Shown here one piece after another: positions 35,062 to 43,719 of a stretch of DNA of 57,060 nucleotides. The DNA comes from Planctomycetota bacterium. Lineage in GTDB: Bacteria > Planctomycetota > UBA1135 > UBA2386. The stretch covers positions 1 through 57,060 of the forward strand of contig JALORC010000032.1 in the NCBI GenBank assembly GCA_025459175.1, in the 5' to 3' direction. How positions within the stretch are numbered: position 1 is the first letter of the stretch; each line of letters opens with the position of its first letter. A program made the translations under genes and the position numbers. The notes under the pieces were generated by a model, which saw only the letters and a list, made by a program, of their open reading frames with translations, was not told where the DNA came from and made no database searches.

Positions 35062-36756
35062 TCAGAAGGTGCCGAGCTCGGTCCGGATCGCGTTCGAGGT
35101 CAGCAGACCGGCGCCGTTGGCTGCCGGATCGAGCCACACCGACTGGCTGAACAACACGAGACCCGACAGACTCGGCGTGACCGGCAACGGCAGCGCGATG
35201 GCGAGGCTCAGCCCGCCGAAGTTGCCGATCGCGTTGCCGACGCCCTGGGCCAGGTCGACGTTGGCGACGCAGCCCGGCGCACCGACGATGCCGAGGTCGA
35301 GGCCACCCGGGGACGCGCCGGGCAGATCGGCGAGCGACAGGATGTTGAGGCCGATGCCCGGCTGCGTCGTCACCGCCGACGTCGTGTAGCGAACGGTGTG
35401 ACCGAGCACGGGACGCGTGGTCGCCGTCAGGGTCAGCGGCAGCCGGTCGGTGATCCCGTCGAGCACGAGACCTCCGGCCGGGATCACCGCCACGTCCTGT
35501 TCGCCGTGGTCGACACTCGGGCCACCCGGCGAGTAGCCGATCAGGTGCACGTCACTGGCCGCACCGCCATTCAGCGCGGTGATGCTCTGCCAGACGAAGT
35601 TGACCTGGCCGCTGGAGAGATCGAACTGCAGCTGCAGCGTGCTCGGATTGACCTGGGCGAGCGTGTAGCTCTCGACGGCATCCCACGTGACACAGAACAA
35701 CGAACCCGACAACTCGGTCTTGATCTGGCCGCTGCCCGGCTCGCTCGGGTTGTAGTCGTGCCACGAGTACCACGCGGTGTTGGGCTGACCGAGCAGACCG
35801 GCGACCGTCGGGAAGAAGCTCTGGTTCGGCAGCGTGGCGTGGTTGGGGCCGGTCGACACGATGCCGTTGGTGTGCACGAACAGCTGCGTCACCGTGCCGG
35901 TCGGCAGCGGGAACGGACTCGGCAGCGTGACCGCGAGTTCGCCGTCGTCACTGTCGGGCGCGAAGCCGCTCAGCGTGGTCGCGGCCGCGGTCGGCGGCAC
36001 GAAGGCGACCCCCGGCAGCGGCAGTAGCAGGTAGCCGGCACCGTTCGGCAGCATCGTCAGGGTCCGGCCCGACAGCGTCGTCGAGGCCCCGGCGGCGTTG
36101 AAGCCGTCGTGGAACGAGCCCTGGAAGCGGTAGCAGCCGGGTCCGTAGGCGGTGTGCCGCGCCGGCGTCGCCGAGCACGGCAGACCCGTCGCACCGACCA
36201 CGTAGTTCAGCGAACCGTTCCACACGCGCGGCTGGAAGCTCTGCGTCCACGGCGGCGTCTGCGCCGCACCGGCGAGCAGAGTGACCTCGTTGCGGACGAT
36301 GGTCTGGTTGGTGGTCGGACCACCGCCGCCGGGCACCACGGTCCCGGTGCCGTTGGTGTAGTTGGCGGACACGCCGACGTAGCGCACGGCGAAACCGATC
36401 AGGCCAGGGCTCAGCGTCAGCGGCGTGCTGAAGCACACCGGCGACGGCTGGCCTGGCCCAGCCGCGGTGATCGCACCGGTGGCGACCGGGGCCGCGGACC
36501 ACGCCGCCGCGTTCAGTTCGTTGCCGAGGTAGGTGCCGGGGCGCGTGAAGACCTCGATCGTGCCGTTGGTGCCAGCAGCTTCGACCAGGTTGAGGTCGAA
36601 GCCCTGCAACGTGATCGTGGTGCCGACCTGTAGGTCGAAGAACACCTGACCGCCGACGCCGCCCAGGTTGTTGGACGCGTAGGTGGTGGTCAGCGGAGAT
36701 TGAGCGAACAGGGTGGCGGTGAAGGCACACCCGAACAAGAACGACAGAGATCGCAT
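35062..36756 (-). CDS. Large secreted protein, paralogue A
   Basis: The protein has 564 residues. The signal peptide is MRSLSFLFGCAFTATLFAQ. The first domain (~25-200) begins with a jelly-roll-like beta section (TITLQGFDLNLVEAAGTNGT, LGNELNAAAWS). A middle domain (~270-450) has WYSWHDYNPSEPGSGQIKTE, LFCVTWDAVESY and LQLQFDLSSGQVNFVWQSI, resembling nidogen-like domains of adhesive proteins. The last ~100 residues are the shared C-terminal module (GLVLFSQSVWLDPAANGAGL, then LTSNAIRTELG). The next gene upstream is a paralogue with the same architecture. The function is probably at the cell surface; no enzyme motifs. Confidence 0.7.
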   Translation of the reverse strand: MRSLSFLFGCAFTATLFAQSPLTTTYASNNLGGVGGQVFFDLQVGTTITLQGFDLNLVEAAGTNGTIEVFTRPGTYLGNELNAAAWSAAPVATGAITAAGPGQPSPVCFSTPLTLSPGLIGFAVRYVGVSANYTNGTGTVVPGGGGPTTNQTIVRNEVTLLAGAAQTPPWTQSFQPRVWNGSLNYVVGATGLPCSATPARHTAYGPGCYRFQGSFHDGFNAAGASTTLSGRTLTMLPNGAGYLLLPLPGVAFVPPTAAATTLSGFAPDSDDGELAVTLPSPFPLPTGTVTQLFVHTNGIVSTGPNHATLPNQSFFPTVAGLLGQPNTAWYSWHDYNPSEPGSGQIKTELSGSLFCVTWDAVESYTLAQVNPSTLQLQFDLSSGQVNFVWQSITALNGGAASDVHLIGYSPGGPSVDHGEQDVAVIPAGGLVLDGITDRLPLTLTATTRPVLGHTVRYTTSAVTTQPGIGLNILSLADLPGASPGGLDLGIVGAPGCVANVDLAQGVGNAIGNFGGLSLAIALPLPVTPSLSGLVLFSQSVWLDPAANGAGLLTSNAIRTELGTF

Positions 36757-36901
36757 CGGCAGTGGATGAGCTAGGGGTTCGGCGACCGGGAGCGAGTCGC
36801 ACGGGGCCCTAGCGCCATGGCAGATGCTGGCTACGGGCACAGTGCCCGGTCGGCAAAGCAACCGCGCCGGGTGTTTCCCGGGCACGACACCCGGAATGCA
36901 A

Positions 36902-36936
36902 ACCGGCCTCCTTCCCACGGAGGGAAGGAGGCCGGT
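36902..36936 (-). terminator. Strong hairpin, candidate terminator
   Basis: ACCGGCCTCCTTCCC (36902-36916) pairs perfectly with GGGAAGGAGGCCGGT (36922-36936) around a five-base loop. It lies 25 bases past the stop of the secreted-protein gene ending at 36961. The T-tract on that strand is short (TTT), so it may work as an intrinsic terminator or as a 3' RNA stabiliser. Confidence 0.65.
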
Positions 36937-36960
36937 CGCGATGCGTCCGTCAGGCGACGA

Positions 36961-38694
36961 TCAGAAGTTGCCGAGCAGCAGCTCGAGGCCGTTCGACGTG
37001 ATCAGGCCGGCGGCGTTCTGCGTGGCATCGAGCCAAGCCGACTGGCTGTAGATCGCGATGCCGGCGAAGGCCGGGTTGTTCGGCAGCGGGAAGTTGACCG
37101 ACATGGTCAGGCCGACGCCGGGGATGTTCGAGATCGCGTTGCCGACACCGGTGTTGATGTCCGTCAGCGCCGGGCAGCCGGCAGCGCCGATGATGCCGAG
37201 GTCGAAGCCCGGGGCCGGGATCTGGCCAACGGTCACGAAGTTGACGCCGACACCGAAGGCGGTCGTCTCACGGGTCGTGTCCAGGCTGATCGTGGTGCCG
37301 AGGATCGGCTTGCCGGTGGTGGCGAGGTTCAGCGCGAAGAACTCCGGCTCCTGCAGGACCACGGCCGCCAGGGTCGTGATGTCGACCTGCGCGCACTGCG
37401 GCGACGCGCTGCCCGGCGAGTAGCCGACCAGGTGGTCGTCACCCTCGAGGAAGCCGCTGCCACCGACCGCGTCGATGGTCTGCCAGACGTAGTTGACCTG
37501 GCCGGTCGTGAAGTCGAACTGGAACTGGAAGGTGCTCGGGTTGGCCGCGGTGGTCGGGTAGCTCTCGACACCGTTCCACGTGAACACCAGCAGGTTGAGG
37601 CCAACCTGCTCCCACGAGACCTGGCCGCTGCCGGCTTCGGTCGGGTTGTAGTCGTGCCACGACCACCAGCCGGCGGCAGGCGCGTTCAGGAACGGCTGCA
37701 CACTCGGGACCCAGTTCGGACCACCCGGGAGCGTGTTGTTCGACGCGACCGAGATGTAGCCGTTGGCGTGCACGAAGAAGTCGGTGGCGACGCCGGCCGG
37801 GTAGGTGAACGGGACCGGCAGGGTGACCTGGGTCTCCGTGTCATCGCCGAGCGCCAGCACGTTGGCGGCGCCGGTCGGCGGGATGAAGGCCGCCGTGCCC
37901 TGCTGCACCAGGTAGGAGCTGCCGGTGGGCACGAGCGTCAGCGTGCGACCCTGCATGGCCGCGGAGGCGGCGCCAGCGGCGCTGGGCGCCGAGGAGTCCG
38001 TGAACTCCTGGAAGAACGAGCCGCACTTCTTGTAGCAGCCCTCGCCGTAGGGCAGAGCCTCGGCGCACGCGTGCGGGGCACCGGCGCCAACTTCATAGGT
38101 GATGGTGCCGTAGAAGGCCCACGTCGTGTTCGGCGCCGGGGGCGGGCCCTGCAGCGCGCTGGTGAAGGCGGCGTATTGCAGCGCGCCGCTGCTCCACGTC
38201 AGCTCGGGAGTGCTGAAGGTGCCCGCCGCAGGCGTGGCTGCCAGCAGCGGCGTCACACCCTGATAGCGAATGGCGATGCCGTAGCTGCCCGGGAGCAGGG
38301 TGAGGCCGGTGTTCGGCGTGACCGCGTCTTCCTGGCACGAGGTGGCAGTCAACGTCGCGAACGAACCGACAGTGCCGAGGCCGACGATCGAGCCAGTGGC
38401 CGCGAGCGTCCAGGCGGCTGCGTTCAGCTCATTGCCGACATGGGTGGTCGGGCAGGTGTAGAGCGACAGCGTGCCTTGCTGGCCGTTCGCCGACAGCGGG
38501 GGCGTCGCGATGCTCTGCAGGGTGATCGGCGAGTTCACCACGAGGTTGCCGTAGAGGTTCGTGTTGTTGCTCGGCGTGTTGTAGCCGAAGCCTGCAACCG
38601 GAGTCTGGATGATGGCCAACTGGGAGGACTGCGCGGTCGCGACCGCGCAGAGGCTGGCAACTGCCAGCATGGAGAAGATCTTCATGAGGGACAT
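36961..38694 (-). CDS. Large secreted protein, paralogue B
   Basis: The protein has 577 residues. A second ATG three codons downstream is also possible. The signal peptide ends near LCAVATAQ. It parallels the preceding paralogue: VGNELNAAAWTLAATGSIVG, a middle domain with WWSWHDYNPTEAGSGQVSWE, LLVFTWNGVESY and FQFQFDFTTGQVNYVWQTI, and the shared terminal module (AGIAIYSQSAWLDATQNAAG, then LITSNGLELLLG). A Cys-rich spot (HACAEALPYGEGCYKKCGSF) corresponds to a similar one in paralogue A. Probably an exported structural or adhesive protein. Confidence 0.7.
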   Translation of the reverse strand: MSLMKIFSMLAVASLCAVATAQSSQLAIIQTPVAGFGYNTPSNNTNLYGNLVVNSPITLQSIATPPLSANGQQGTLSLYTCPTTHVGNELNAAAWTLAATGSIVGLGTVGSFATLTATSCQEDAVTPNTGLTLLPGSYGIAIRYQGVTPLLAATPAAGTFSTPELTWSSGALQYAAFTSALQGPPPAPNTTWAFYGTITYEVGAGAPHACAEALPYGEGCYKKCGSFFQEFTDSSAPSAAGAASAAMQGRTLTLVPTGSSYLVQQGTAAFIPPTGAANVLALGDDTETQVTLPVPFTYPAGVATDFFVHANGYISVASNNTLPGGPNWVPSVQPFLNAPAAGWWSWHDYNPTEAGSGQVSWEQVGLNLLVFTWNGVESYPTTAANPSTFQFQFDFTTGQVNYVWQTIDAVGGSGFLEGDDHLVGYSPGSASPQCAQVDITTLAAVVLQEPEFFALNLATTGKPILGTTISLDTTRETTAFGVGVNFVTVGQIPAPGFDLGIIGAAGCPALTDINTGVGNAISNIPGVGLTMSVNFPLPNNPAFAGIAIYSQSAWLDATQNAAGLITSNGLELLLGNF

Positions 38695-38829
38695 GGCTTA
38701 CGTGAAGGGAATCGCGCCAGGGCCGGAGGTTCGGCCGGGGCGCACTGCCTGAACGACGCTACTGGACAAGTCCAAACTCGTCCAGCGGGGGGCATTCGAC
38801 CCCGGACAGAATAGCCCGGCAAGTTACAA

Positions 38830-38847
38830 CGGGCGGAAAACCGCCCG
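38830..38847 (-). terminator. Small hairpin downstream of the barrel gene
   Basis: CGGGCGG (38830-38836) and CCGCCCG (38841-38847) form a seven-base stem with an AAAA loop (TTTT on the minus strand). It lies about 50 bases past the stop of the gene ending at 38898. No proper T-run follows, so termination is uncertain. Confidence 0.35.
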
Positions 38848-38897
38848 ATGCGCCCGCCCGAATCGAGACAGCGAACACTCCCCGACAGCGCGGCGCG

Positions 38898-39662
38898 TCA
38901 GAAGCGCAGGCCGCCGCCGAGGATCAGACCGCCTACCTGCAGATCCGTGTCGAACGTGTCGCCGTCGATCTCGCCGTCGGCCGTCAGCATCAGCGAGCGA
39001 TAGCCGACGAACAGGTCGATCAACGCCGTGGGGTGCACCATCAGCATTGCCTCGATGTCGAGCAACGAACCGCTGACCTCGTCGACATCCACGCGCATGT
39101 AGCCCACCTCGGCCATCGCGCTGACGATGCCCAGATCGACCTCGCCGCGCAGCATCGCCAGCGGCACCGGCGCCTGCAGCTCGACGCGCTCGTTGGCGAT
39201 GCCGATCGCATCGCGCACCTGCACATCGAGGTCGAAGTAGTCGACCGCGATGCCCGGCGAGATCGCCACCGGACCGAGATCGATCTGGAACAGATACGAG
39301 CCCTTGATGTTGGTCATCTCGAGCTCGCTGCGGACCGGCGTGCCGGCGACGAGCAGCGGGCTGTCGCCGAAGCTCGCCTGCAGCACACCATCGCCCGACT
39401 CGTCGAACGTGAAGCCGGAGACGCTGAGCACCGGCACCCCGGTGTCGACCGAGACCCGCGCATACGGCGAGCCCTGGTCGTCACCGAGACCGAACGCGCT
39501 CTGCACGTCCTGACGGATGCTCGCCGTGGTCGAGCCGTTCACGTAGCCGAGGTCGCCGTCGACGGCGAGCTGCGCGTAGCCGGCCTGGGCGTGGACCTTG
39601 AACTCGTAGCAGGCGGGAGTGAAACAGACGGCCGCGAGGACCGCCGACAGTTGAAGTCGCAT
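38898..39662 (-). CDS. Probable outer-membrane beta-barrel protein
   Basis: The protein has 254 residues. A short signal ends at CFTPACYEF; the Cys could be lipidated. The rest alternates polar and hydrophobic residues in strands such as YARVSVDTGVPVLSVSGFTF, YLFQIDLGPVAISPGIAVDYF and ALIDLFVGYRSLMLTADGEI, ending LQVGGLILGGGLRF with a C-terminal Phe, a typical barrel ending. It starts 8 bases after the lipoprotein gene stop, so both form one operon and may act together in the outer membrane. Confidence 0.6.
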   Translation of the reverse strand: MRLQLSAVLAAVCFTPACYEFKVHAQAGYAQLAVDGDLGYVNGSTTASIRQDVQSAFGLGDDQGSPYARVSVDTGVPVLSVSGFTFDESGDGVLQASFGDSPLLVAGTPVRSELEMTNIKGSYLFQIDLGPVAISPGIAVDYFDLDVQVRDAIGIANERVELQAPVPLAMLRGEVDLGIVSAMAEVGYMRVDVDEVSGSLLDIEAMLMVHPTALIDLFVGYRSLMLTADGEIDGDTFDTDLQVGGLILGGGLRF

Positions 39663-39670
39663 GCGAGAGC

Positions 39671-40480
39671 TCACCGGACGTAGTTGAGGCTGCGCGCCTC
39701 GACGTCGTAGTCGAAGCTGCCGGGGATGTCGGTGATGGTGATGTTGGCGGTCGACGTGCCGTCCAGTTCGATGGCGCCGACGACGGTGGCCTCCGGTCCG
39801 ACCAGGGTCAGGTTGACGACGCCGATCGGATACTCCTGCCCGGCCTGCTGGTCGATGCGCAGACCGGGGATCGCGAACGTGAGCGTGCAGACCGGCGGAC
39901 CGTTGTCGGTCACCGAGCTGGTGCCGGCCGGCGGCAGGCCGCCGCTCGGCGTGGCCGAGGTCGTGCGCAGCTCCCGCAACTCGGCCGGGCTGCCGGTGCC
40001 GGTGACGATGCCGGTCAGCGCGCCGCTGCCGGTGATGCCGCCACCGGAAATCGTCCAATCGCCGACCACGAACGTCTCGGCGGTGCCGAACGTCGTGCGC
40101 AGCTCGGTCGCCGCCACCTCGATCAGGTCGTTCAGCGTCGCCGGCGAACCCAGCGCGAGATTCTGCTGCACGCCGGTCGGGCTGTAGAACCGCACCGTCA
40201 TCGCGATCGTGCTGCCGTTCACCAGGTAGCTGATCGTCACCGAGCCGTCGCCCTGCTCCGCGAACGTGAGGCCGGCGGGGTCGGGAATCGCGGCGCCACT
40301 GTTGAGGCGCCAGGTCTCGGCGAGGTCGAGCAGCTGCTGCGCCCGCGAGTACAGGCCTGGGAAGCAGTCCTGGACGGTCTCGACCCGCGCTTGCAGGTCG
40401 GCGTCGATGTTCGAAGTGATCTTGCTGTCACAGGCGCCGAACAGCACCAGGAGCAGCAGGGGGGACCTGCGGATGAGCAT
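39671..40480 (-). CDS. Lipoprotein of unknown function
   Basis: The protein has 269 residues. GGAGAAACCCC precedes the ATG. The signal and lipobox are MLIRRSPLLLLVLFGACDS (Cys17). The mature part is beta-rich with DPAGLTFAEQGDGSVTISYL, DWTISGGGITGSGALTGIV and a C-terminal TANITITDIPGSFDYDVEAR. No family recognised. Its product is likely lipid-anchored and is encoded immediately before the barrel protein. Confidence 0.6.
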   Translation of the reverse strand: MLIRRSPLLLLVLFGACDSKITSNIDADLQARVETVQDCFPGLYSRAQQLLDLAETWRLNSGAAIPDPAGLTFAEQGDGSVTISYLVNGSTIAMTVRFYSPTGVQQNLALGSPATLNDLIEVAATELRTTFGTAETFVVGDWTISGGGITGSGALTGIVTGTGSPAELRELRTTSATPSGGLPPAGTSSVTDNGPPVCTLTFAIPGLRIDQQAGQEYPIGVVNLTLVGPEATVVGAIELDGTSTANITITDIPGSFDYDVEARSLNYVR

Positions 40481-40622
40481 GGGGTTTCTCCGGAGAACGG
40501 GACGTGGGCGTGGGGAGTATGGTTGAACAGCGGAAGCCGGGTCAACTTCCGAACTGCCGTCTACTCCCGATGCCATCGGCGTTTTGCCGCCGTCCCTTGA
40601 GCATTCTCCGGGCGCCCGACCC

Positions 40623-41912
40623 TCAGTCGCCGCCGGCCTTGCGCAGCGGCACCGCGGCGCGCGGCTTCTCCATCGCCTCGCGCCGCTTGCGATCGGCAGC
40701 TGCCTGCTCGAGGGTGGCGGCGTCGACCTTGATACCCGCCTCGGCCAGCGCCCCTTCGAGCAGCACCTCGCCCTTCATGTAGCCGACCACCGAGCTCGCG
40801 ATCTTGCCGTCGCGGCCGATCACGAACTGGTGCGGAATGCCGCCGACGCCGTAGAGCGAGCGCGACGCGCGCTCGGGAGAACGCTCCTTCGGATCGCAGG
40901 CGAAGAGCACGTTCGGGTACTTCTTGGCCTCGGCCCCGACCCATTCCTCGAACGCCGCGCGGCCGTCGTTGGTGCACGACGCGATGACGACGACCCCCTG
41001 GTCGGCGAACCGCTGCGCGACCTCCTGCAGGTGCGGCAACGCCGCCTTGCACGGCCCGCACCAGGTCGCCCAGAAGTCGAGCACGACCACCTTGCCGGCG
41101 TGATCCGCGAGCCGGATCTCCTTGCCGGCGAGGTCCTTCATCACGAAATCGGGGGCCGCCACGCCGGCCGCGATCGGGGTCACCGACGCTTCGGCGGGCC
41201 GCGGTGCCGGCTTGACCCAGAACGTCTCCGGCAGCACCTCGGCCGGCCGGTCCTCGGCCCGGAGCTGGACGCCGGCGCGGTGCAGCAGGTTCGCGACCGC
41301 TGCGAACACCGGTTGTTTGTCCTCGCGCGGGAACCGGAACGCACCGACCAGCTTGCGGTCGGCATCGACGACGCAGAAAGCCGGCAGTGGCGGCGTCATA
41401 CCGCCGCCGAACATGCCGCCGAGCAACGTCGTCCGGTGATGCGCCATCCTCGCGTCCTGGTCCTCGACCGCGCCGGCGAACGGCGCCACCGGGTCGCCGA
41501 CGATCAAGAACGGCCAGGCCGCACTGCTGGCCTTCGCCCACGCGGTGAACGCCTCGGGCCGCAGCCAGTTGACGATCGCGACCGTCTCGACGCCGTAGCC
41601 GCGATAGCGGTCCGCCACCAGCTGCAGATCCTGCAGGGCCGGCGCGGTCGCCGCGGCTGGATCCAAGGTGACCAGGCCGACGATCGTCAACTTGCCCCGC
41701 TGCTGCGACAGCTGCCACTCGCTGCCGTCCGGGCGCAGCGCCTTGAGGTCGGGCAACTCGTCGCCGTGGTGGAACCGCAGCAGCGCCGGCATCACCAGCG
41801 GCAGCTGCCGCGCGGGGCGGTTGGTCGCGGGGTCCTGCGCCAGGGCGAGCCCGACCACACCGAGGACCACGGGGAACGAATGGAAGAAACGGCTGGGGGT
41901 GGTCAGGTGCAT
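40623..41912 (-). CDS. TlpA-like secreted protein with two redoxin domains
   Basis: The protein has 429 residues. A signal segment (FPVVLGVVGLALAQ) precedes a first thioredoxin-fold domain (residues ~45-215) that lacks a CxxC active site. A second, complete one (~250-395) has VVVLDFWATWCGPCKAALPH (Cys285-Cys288), VVIASCTNDG and GGIPHQFVIGRDGKI. The C-terminus is Lys/Arg-rich. The first domain may be regulatory or substrate-binding. It would act as a disulfide reductase in the periplasm. Its neighbours are unrelated secreted proteins; the nos cluster begins 1.1 kb upstream on the same strand. Confidence 0.8.
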   Translation of the reverse strand: MHLTTPSRFFHSFPVVLGVVGLALAQDPATNRPARQLPLVMPALLRFHHGDELPDLKALRPDGSEWQLSQQRGKLTIVGLVTLDPAAATAPALQDLQLVADRYRGYGVETVAIVNWLRPEAFTAWAKASSAAWPFLIVGDPVAPFAGAVEDQDARMAHHRTTLLGGMFGGGMTPPLPAFCVVDADRKLVGAFRFPREDKQPVFAAVANLLHRAGVQLRAEDRPAEVLPETFWVKPAPRPAEASVTPIAAGVAAPDFVMKDLAGKEIRLADHAGKVVVLDFWATWCGPCKAALPHLQEVAQRFADQGVVVIASCTNDGRAAFEEWVGAEAKKYPNVLFACDPKERSPERASRSLYGVGGIPHQFVIGRDGKIASSVVGYMKGEVLLEGALAEAGIKVDAATLEQAAADRKRREAMEKPRAAVPLRKAGGD

Positions 41913-41955
41913 GAGAGGGTGGCGATTGCGGCAGCGGACGCAGGATCGGCGCGGA

Positions 41956-42927
41956 TCAGAACAGCGTCACGCGCACGCCGTTGCTGAACACGAACGGGAA
42001 CGCCGCGGAGCTCCCGACATCGAGCGCGGCGAACTGCGAACCGAGCACGAAGCCCACCAGGGTCGGGTCGTTCGGAATCGGGAAGTCGAACCACGCGTGG
42101 CCGCTGGCCCCGACGGCGTGCTGCGCTTGCTGGTTGCCGGTACCGACCGGCACCACGTTGACGACGATCGGGTCGGTGTGCAGTTCGCAGCCGACCGGCG
42201 CCCCGGGCACCGGCAGACTCGCCCACGCGGCATTGCCACCCAGGATCGCCAGCGCGATCGAACCGGTCGGCAGGCCGGTGGCCTCGACCTGGAAACTGGC
42301 ATTGCCGATCGTCGGCGCCTGGTTGGTGAAGCTCGCCGGCACGACACTGGCCGCACTCGCGCAGCCACTCCCCACCGCCTGCACCGACTGGTCGTCGAGC
42401 AGCGAGCAGTAGCCGCGCCACTTCACCGCCTGGGCCGTGGCCTGCATCAGCCAGTTGCCGCCGCTGAAGCGCGCCACGGTTGTCGTCGTGCCACCCGGCT
42501 CGTAGGGCAGCCGATTGCCGCCCGACTCACGCCACACCAGCCAGTAGTTCTGGCTGCCGTTGAGCACCGCGACCCGATCGAAGCTCGCGCCCTGCCAGCT
42601 CAGCCCGAGCGACGTCTGGATCTGCCAGGTGCCGCCGGCCAACCGCGACAGCGGCAGGTTGGTGGCTGGGTTCTCGTCCCAGACCTCCAGCGTCATGTAG
42701 CCCTGGTTCACCAACCCCGTGTTGGAAGTGTAGATCTCGGCCGCCTGGAGCACGATCGTCGACGACGGCGTGAACTGGTAGGCGAGCACGCCCGGCCCGG
42801 CGAAGCCGAACGCGGTGATCGAGGTCCCGACCGTGGTGTTGGCATCGTTGAGGGAGATGCACGGCGCGGTCTGCGCGGTGGCAACCAGGGCAAGGGAAAG
42901 GAACGCGGTCGTCAGGCGTAGGATCAT
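41956..42927 (-). CDS. Secreted beta-rich protein with shared C-terminal module
   Basis: The protein has 323 residues. The signal peptide is MILRLTTAFLSLALVATAQ. A jelly-roll-like first domain contains YMTLEVWDENPATNLPLSRL and WQIQTSLGLSWQGASFDRVA, plausibly carbohydrate- or surface-binding. The last ~110 residues (GNASFQVEATGLPTGSIALA … WFDFPIPNDPTLVGFVLGSQ) are the terminal module found in other secreted proteins of the window. No catalytic motifs. Exported, role unknown. Confidence 0.65.
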   Translation of the reverse strand: MILRLTTAFLSLALVATAQTAPCISLNDANTTVGTSITAFGFAGPGVLAYQFTPSSTIVLQAAEIYTSNTGLVNQGYMTLEVWDENPATNLPLSRLAGGTWQIQTSLGLSWQGASFDRVAVLNGSQNYWLVWRESGGNRLPYEPGGTTTTVARFSGGNWLMQATAQAVKWRGYCSLLDDQSVQAVGSGCASAASVVPASFTNQAPTIGNASFQVEATGLPTGSIALAILGGNAAWASLPVPGAPVGCELHTDPIVVNVVPVGTGNQQAQHAVGASGHAWFDFPIPNDPTLVGFVLGSQFAALDVGSSAAFPFVFSNGVRVTLF

Positions 42928-43047
42928 GGCAGCACCTTGGAGGGAGGATCCGACTATCATGCTCGACAATGCCCCGGGAAAACGGGCTCTTACGTCAGGG
43001 AACTGTCGCAAATGCGGTGGCATCGGATCTCGAACACGGTCGACCGA

Positions 43048-43707
43048 TCACCCAGCCGGCGAGAGCCGGGTCATGGCCAGCCGCGCCTGCTGCCTGCCCC
43101 GCCACAGCGAAGCGACGGTGATGCCCCAGACCCCCATCGTGAACACCCCCATAAGTATCGAGCCGAGCTGGGGCATGCTGTGGGTCAGGAAGTTCGCGAT
43201 CTGCTTGCTGCCGATCACCACCGGCATGAACGGCTCGATCTTGACCGGCGCCTTCGGGTCGAGGTGGTGGCCGAACTCATAGAGCATCCAGACGAAGCGC
43301 CCGAACGCGACCGCCGAGATGTAGAACGCGATCATCGACAGGTCGATCATCGTGCGCACGTTGCCGAGCAGCGCAGCCCGCAGCGCCAGCAGCGCCATCG
43401 CGACGATGCCGAACGGGATCCAGTCGAGATCCCGCAGCTCCTCGCGCGTGATCGTGTGCATGCCGATGTAGTGATTGAGGACGTTGATCTCCTTGATGTC
43501 GTGGCCGTCGTTGCCGCCGACCACCTGATAGGACCAGATGTCCATCTTCAGACCGTCCGGGTACTGCGGCGCCTTCATGCTGATCTGCCACAGCGGGAAG
43601 GCGAAACTGAGCAGCAGTGGCACGATCAGCAGCACCAGCAGCAGGCGGGCACGCCACCGCAGCGGCGCGTCGAGGAAGTCCCAGAAGTTGTCGGCAGCAG
43701 CACGCAT
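43048..43707 (-). CDS. Conserved membrane protein of the nos cluster
   Basis: The protein has 219 residues with about four membrane helices: LLLVLLIVPLLLSFAFPLW, GIVAMALLALRAALL, LSMIAFYISAVAFGRFVWML and a C-terminal MGVFTMGVWGITVASLW. The first loop has an unusual conserved-looking stretch, DIKEINVLNHYIGMHTI, which I associate with uncharacterised membrane proteins near nosL/nosY-type genes. It follows nosY by 12 bases and is the last gene of the operon. It may help copper delivery or electron transfer to NosZ; that is inference. Confidence 0.6.
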   Translation of the reverse strand: MRAAADNFWDFLDAPLRWRARLLLVLLIVPLLLSFAFPLWQISMKAPQYPDGLKMDIWSYQVVGGNDGHDIKEINVLNHYIGMHTITREELRDLDWIPFGIVAMALLALRAALLGNVRTMIDLSMIAFYISAVAFGRFVWMLYEFGHHLDPKAPVKIEPFMPVVIGSKQIANFLTHSMPQLGSILMGVFTMGVWGITVASLWRGRQQARLAMTRLSPAG

Positions 43708-43719
43708 GAGATCACCTGT

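Noticed and set aside
36817..38814. Long open frame on the + strand opposite the secreted paralogue
   Set aside because: It mirrors the minus-strand gene, is dominated by Arg/Gly/Asp from GC-rich third positions, and has no signal or domain. The minus-strand protein has a signal peptide and a paralogue.
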